From Bacillota bacterium (GTDB lineage: Bacteria; Bacillota; Clostridia; Acetivibrionales; DSM-1351), in NCBI GenBank assembly GCA_023443515.1, contig JAEZUC010000084.1:1-54428 (forward strand): 54,428 nucleotides of DNA, written 5' to 3'. The notes below the pieces were generated by a model. The model saw only the letters and a program-made list of their open reading frames with translations. It did not search any database and was not told where the DNA came from. A program made the translations under genes and the position numbers. This document shows, piece by piece, positions 52,201-54,428 of this stretch (position 1 is its first letter; the number at the start of each line of letters is the position of its first letter).

Positions 52201-52774
52201 CATTGTATGTATAATCACTGGAAACAACTCCGGTATTCATATCCAGCTGCCTTGAGTAGCCTGAAACAGAACTGTGTCCGAATGACAGTTTCAAGTCCCC
52301 GATTGATTGGTATTTTGCTTCTCCACCACCAATCATATTATTAGCTATAGTGGTGCTCCCTGTTTTGTATTGCCCTGCAAACAACTGGTCTTGAGCAGTT
52401 TTTAAAAAATTTGCTGCTCCGGCTCTATTATTGTTGCCGGGTCCGCTGCTCCAAAAGGTAGCTTCGTTTAAATCAATCCTCTCATCGGGATAGTTGCCGT
52501 AAACCATTGCACCAATACGTCCGTTTCCAAGGGGTAATGCCTTGTAAAATGATTCGTTATTATCGTACGGGTTACCTGAAAAGTTACTCCCCGCCATGGT
52601 GTTGTACAATAATTTCAGGTCATTATCCTGAGTATTTACATCTTCAGTTTCAACGGTTTCTTGTGAAGCAGCCATGGATTTATAACCACTGAACGGTAAA
52701 TTTCCACTTGCAATCAGCACCCCCGCCAAAATAGTGGCTCCGACTCTCCTGATAATTGTCTTTTTAATCTTCAT
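49295..52774 (-). CDS. Cellulosomal GH95 alpha-L-fucosidase/galactosidase with CBM32, CBM6 and dockerin
   Basis: This secreted protein, about 1159 residues, has a signal peptide (1 to about 35), GH95 (about 50-800), an F5/8-type (CBM32) domain (about 820-955; NVALNKTATASGSN, ARYVRLYINTATQDNSGGARIAELELWG), CBM6 (about 965-1092) and a type I dockerin (about 1101-1160). GH95 hallmarks are ALPLGNGRIGAMVYG, LNEATFWSSGP, NINYEMNYWPAF, LHHNTDLWNRTAP and FQIDGNFGFTSGIAEMLLQ. GH95 enzymes remove alpha-L-fucose or alpha-L-galactose, sugars found on xyloglucan and complex xylans. Which of the two applies here is not readable. I start at ATG 52774, 8 nt after GGGGGG. A TTG precedes it by one codon. Confidence 0.92.
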   Translation of the reverse strand: MKIKKTIIRRVGATILAGVLIASGNLPFSGYKSMAASQETVETEDVNTQDNDLKLLYNTMAGSNFSGNPYDNNESFYKALPLGNGRIGAMVYGNYPDERIDLNEATFWSSGPGNNNRAGAANFLKTAQDQLFAGQYKTGSTTIANNMIGGGEAKYQSIGDLKLSFGHSSVSGYSRQLDMNTGVVSSDYTYNGKKYHRESFVSYPDQVMVTKITCSSPGSVSLTAGYGSSLTGQYTVSTSGNDTVVMNGHGDSDNGISYAVWFSTRSKIINTNGSVSANNNQISVTNADSVVILTSIRTNFVNYKTCNGDEKGKATTDITNASAKSYDTLYNNHVADYQNLFKRVDVDLGGSGSENNKPMGQRISEFGTTNDPKLAKVLFQYGRYLMISASRDSQPMNLQGIWNKFRDPAWGCKMTTNINYEMNYWPAFTTNLAECFEPFVEKAKALQAPGNETARAHYNISNGWVLHHNTDLWNRTAPIDGDWGFWPTGAGWVSNMLYDAYNFNQDTAYLNEIYPVIKGAADFLQTLMQSKSINGQNYQVICPSTSPELTPPGTSGGQGAYNSYGVTMDNGISRELFKGVIQASEILNVDSAFRSTLQSKVSQIKPNTIGSWGQLQEWAYDWDSQSERNRHISFAYDLFPGLEINKRNTPSIANAVIKSLNTRGDAGTGWSEAWKLNCWARLEDGAHAYNLVKLLITPVNKDGRLYENLWDAHPPFQIDGNFGFTSGIAEMLLQSHNNEIQLLPALPSQWSTGHADGLCARGNFTVTKMNWENGVLTGATIKSNSGNVCNVRYGSKTISFPTKKGYTYQLDGSLQLVAPGTVLTNVALNKTATASGSNTDEEGEKAIDGSTTSKWCHDNGMSGEWLQVDLGAKYDISRWVVKHAGVAEAIKFNTRAFTLQKSDDGTTWTDVDSVCGNQQNITDRNVPTFNARYVRLYINTATQDNSGGARIAELELWGKPSIDIPKSAFSQIEAEEFSSQYGVQAETCSEGGQDVAFIENEDFAVYSNIDFGEGAQSFQARVASATSGGNIEIRLDSIDGPLVGTCSVTGTGDWQTWADVTCNISGASGKHDLYLRFTGDSGYLFNLNWFKFSNVPIMTGKPGDINNDGQIDAIDLLLLKKYLLGLETIENTELADLDGNGEINAIDFSLLKKYLLGSI

Positions 52775-52805
52775 CAAATTGTCCCCCCTACTTAGTTCCT
52801 TGCAG

Positions 52806-54428
52806 TTACCATTTGAGAGCCTGTATCATTTTTTCTGCATAGCGCTTGCCCAATGTAACTGATGAATCATGTCCGAAGTGGAGTCGGTATTGTGTATCTG
52901 CAGCATCTACAACCAATCCGTCTGCTGAAACTACATAGCAATTTGAAATTAAGGAAGGAAGTTGATTTACCAGTGTATTGTGACCTGCACAAGGGCCACT
53001 GTAAAGCAGTTCACCTGCAATAAAGGGCACATTCCCCAGGTTCAAATCTTTTCTAAGATCATCAACCAGTGTTTTTACCTTTCCGGGCCAGCTGGTATCA
53101 CCGCTGTTTGATTCGCCCTGGTGGAAAATTATTCCGTCAATTACTCCACCCTTTTGCTGTGCAAGTTTTGCACGGTTTACAATCCAATTGTATTTGGTTC
53201 CCCCTGACTTCATAAATGTCTCAATTTTTTCACCGCTTATAGCACATGGTATAAGGCCGATAGTATCACCGGAGGGAACCTTCTGTATCATGGTCTTTCC
53301 GAACCAATCCCCAGGTCCGATGGCATCCAGCCAGGAAGCATGAAGTGGAGGACATGCCACATCCCACTGGTCTGTTACCCTGCCCAGTGCAGAGTTATTA
53401 TCAAAACCCAGTACAAGTACCCGAGGATCCTCAACCTTATCGGAGGCCTGTGATGCAGCATATCCGGCCATATTGGACTGTCCGAGCAATAAGAAACAAT
53501 GGAATTTAGGAGTTGTTGGTTCGGTAGAACCTTCTCCCGGGAATTCAATTATAATGCCCAGTAGATATTGCTTCATAAGTGCGAAGTCAATTGCGTTAAC
53601 TTCACCGTTGGCATCCAAATCCGCAAGCTTTGTATCTTCTATTGTTCCTGAGCCAAGAATATATTTTTTCAACTCTAGTAAATCAATGGCATCTATTTGC
53701 CCGTCTGAGTTTACATCACCCAATTTTCCTGTACTTACAGGTGTATTGTTGAATTTAAACCAATTAAGATTAATTAAATATCCGCTGTCGCCAACGTATT
53801 TCAGATATACGTCATGTTCACCGCTTACACCACTGACATCACAGTTTACATCTGTAAAGACCTGCCAGCCACCTGTTCCACTAACTGAGCAAGTTCCAAC
53901 CAAGGTTCCGGTCGCACTGTCAAGTCTTATTTCGATTTTACCGCCGCTGGTGGCACTTGATACTCTTGCCTGGAAGCCGGTAGCACCACTTCCGAAATCT
54001 ATGCTCTTGTATACACTGTAGTCTCCGTTTTCGGTATAACCTACAGCCTCAGTTCCTTCATCGCAGGTTACATTCTGGATTCCGGACTGGTCATTCCAGC
54101 TCTCAGCTTCTATTTTTTCAAAAGCTGATCTTGGGGTAACCGGTGTATCAGGGCTTCCGGTGTAGTTCCTGATAAGGCCCAAATCCCAGATGATTTGCTG
54201 ATATTCAGGAGTCATATCTGTAGTACCCTGAATAAGAAAGTCTACTTTGTTTATATCGTTTATTTCCAGTTTCTGATTATAGCCTGCACGTATAAACTCA
54301 CCATGTGATACGTTGGTTGTCCACTTGTCAGCATTATATTTTGTTAGATTGCTTCTTGTTGCCCATTTATTGTTGATCAGAGTCCATGGTCCTCCTGCAC
54401 TTGATGAGGTGAACAGCTCATAGCTTCT
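52806..54428 (-). CDS. Cellulosomal GH62-CBM6-dockerin-CE6 bifunctional enzyme (5' end outside window)
   Basis: The frame is open to the right window edge, so the N-terminus is missing. Translating 54428 to 54140 gives the end of a GH62 arabinofuranosidase: ELFTSSSAGGPWTLI, KWTTNVSHGEFIRAGYNQ and a final IIWDLGLIRNY match the family's closing blocks. Next come CBM6 (KIEAESWNDQSGIQN to LNWFKFNNT), a type I dockerin (GDVNSDGQIDAIDL and ADLDANGEVNAIDF) and a C-terminal CE6 SGNH acetylesterase. The CE6 Ser is in LLLGQSNMAGY, with GIIFHQGESNSG and the His of HFGHDSSVTLGKRYAEKM. It would remove arabinose and acetyl groups from xylan. The dockerin is internal, not terminal. The internal ATG at 54215 is not the true start. 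Confidence 0.9.
   Translation of the reverse strand, partial: RSYELFTSSSAGGPWTLINNKWATRSNLTKYNADKWTTNVSHGEFIRAGYNQKLEINDINKVDFLIQGTTDMTPEYQQIIWDLGLIRNYTGSPDTPVTPRSAFEKIEAESWNDQSGIQNVTCDEGTEAVGYTENGDYSVYKSIDFGSGATGFQARVSSATSGGKIEIRLDSATGTLVGTCSVSGTGGWQVFTDVNCDVSGVSGEHDVYLKYVGDSGYLINLNWFKFNNTPVSTGKLGDVNSDGQIDAIDLLELKKYILGSGTIEDTKLADLDANGEVNAIDFALMKQYLLGIIIEFPGEGSTEPTTPKFHCFLLLGQSNMAGYAASQASDKVEDPRVLVLGFDNNSALGRVTDQWDVACPPLHASWLDAIGPGDWFGKTMIQKVPSGDTIGLIPCAISGEKIETFMKSGGTKYNWIVNRAKLAQQKGGVIDGIIFHQGESNSGDTSWPGKVKTLVDDLRKDLNLGNVPFIAGELLYSGPCAGHNTLVNQLPSLISNCYVVSADGLVVDAADTQYRLHFGHDSSVTLGKRYAEKMIQALKW

Noticed and set aside
53473..54021. A 182-codon plus-strand frame opposite the CBM6-dockerin part
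   Set aside because: Similar mirror frames occur opposite the other CBM6-dockerin copies, as expected of an antisense shadow.
49295..54100. Repeated CBM6-dockerin DNA in three genes as a tandem duplication artefact or CRISPR-like repeat
   Set aside because: The copies are in frame inside different catalytic proteins, with diverged codons, and match the known modular design of xylan-type cellulosomal enzymes.

Overview
The window looks like part of the chromosome of a mesophilic, anaerobic, cellulosome-producing clostridium close to Ruminiclostridium (Clostridium) cellulolyticum. The evidence is low G+C DNA, strong AGGAGG-type ribosome binding sites with several TTG/GTG starts, seven proteins with type I dockerins of the AID/ALD type, a run of CBM6-dockerin enzymes like the known xyl-doc cluster, and an anaerobic (cobalt-early) B12 pathway. 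Every gene I can support lies on the minus strand, so transcription runs from the right edge to the left edge. I found no tRNA, rRNA, CRISPR array or intact insertion sequence.

Region 1 (1-14772) is one long tetrapyrrole/cobalamin operon. It has a clear promoter (TTGACG, 18 bp, TATAAT), a cobalamin riboswitch and a terminator hairpin. Then come the cobalt ECF transporter cbiMNQO and the genes cbiD, cbiL, cbiF, cbiG, hemA, cbiH, a cbiJ-precorrin-2 dehydrogenase fusion, hemC, a cobA-hemD fusion, hemB, hemL and cbiX, which is cut by the left edge. Together they take glutamyl-tRNA to uroporphyrinogen III, then precorrin-2, sirohydrochlorin and cobalt-precorrins, and import the cobalt. CbiE, CbiT, CbiC and CbiA are not seen and probably lie to the left. 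Many junctions are 4-nt overlaps or gaps of a few bases.

Region 2 (14800-32192) is an arabinoxylan-oligosaccharide locus. It holds a YesM-type sensor kinase, a YesN-type response regulator, a lipoprotein binding protein and two CUT1 permeases. It also holds enzymes without signal peptides: GH51, GH43, GH39, a CE1-type esterase, an SGNH acetylesterase and a 732-aa protein of unknown function. A small Cys-rich protein sits between GH51 and GH43. A perfect 18-bp stem-loop lies between the binding-protein and permease genes.

Region 3 (32326-54428) is cellulosomal. From the right edge the genes are a GH62-CBM6-dockerin-CE6 enzyme (its start is outside the window), GH95-CBM32-CBM6-dockerin and GH30-CBM6-dockerin. 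A three-gene thiol-redox cassette follows (thioredoxin-like lipoprotein, thioredoxin-CcdA fusion, small unknown protein). Then come three pectin enzymes, PL10, CE8 and PL11, which share one unassigned ~145-aa module plus a dockerin. Beyond a terminator-like hairpin lie a two-subunit ABC exporter with its own promoter, a 307-bp nested palindromic element, and a GH9-CBM3-dockerin cellulase with its own promoter and terminator.

In outline, cellulosomal enzymes outside the cell strip xylan and pectin. The ABC importer under the two-component system brings in decorated xylo-oligosaccharides, and the cytoplasmic enzymes remove acetyl and arabinosyl groups and release the sugars. All family assignments were made by reading sequences; no database search was run.
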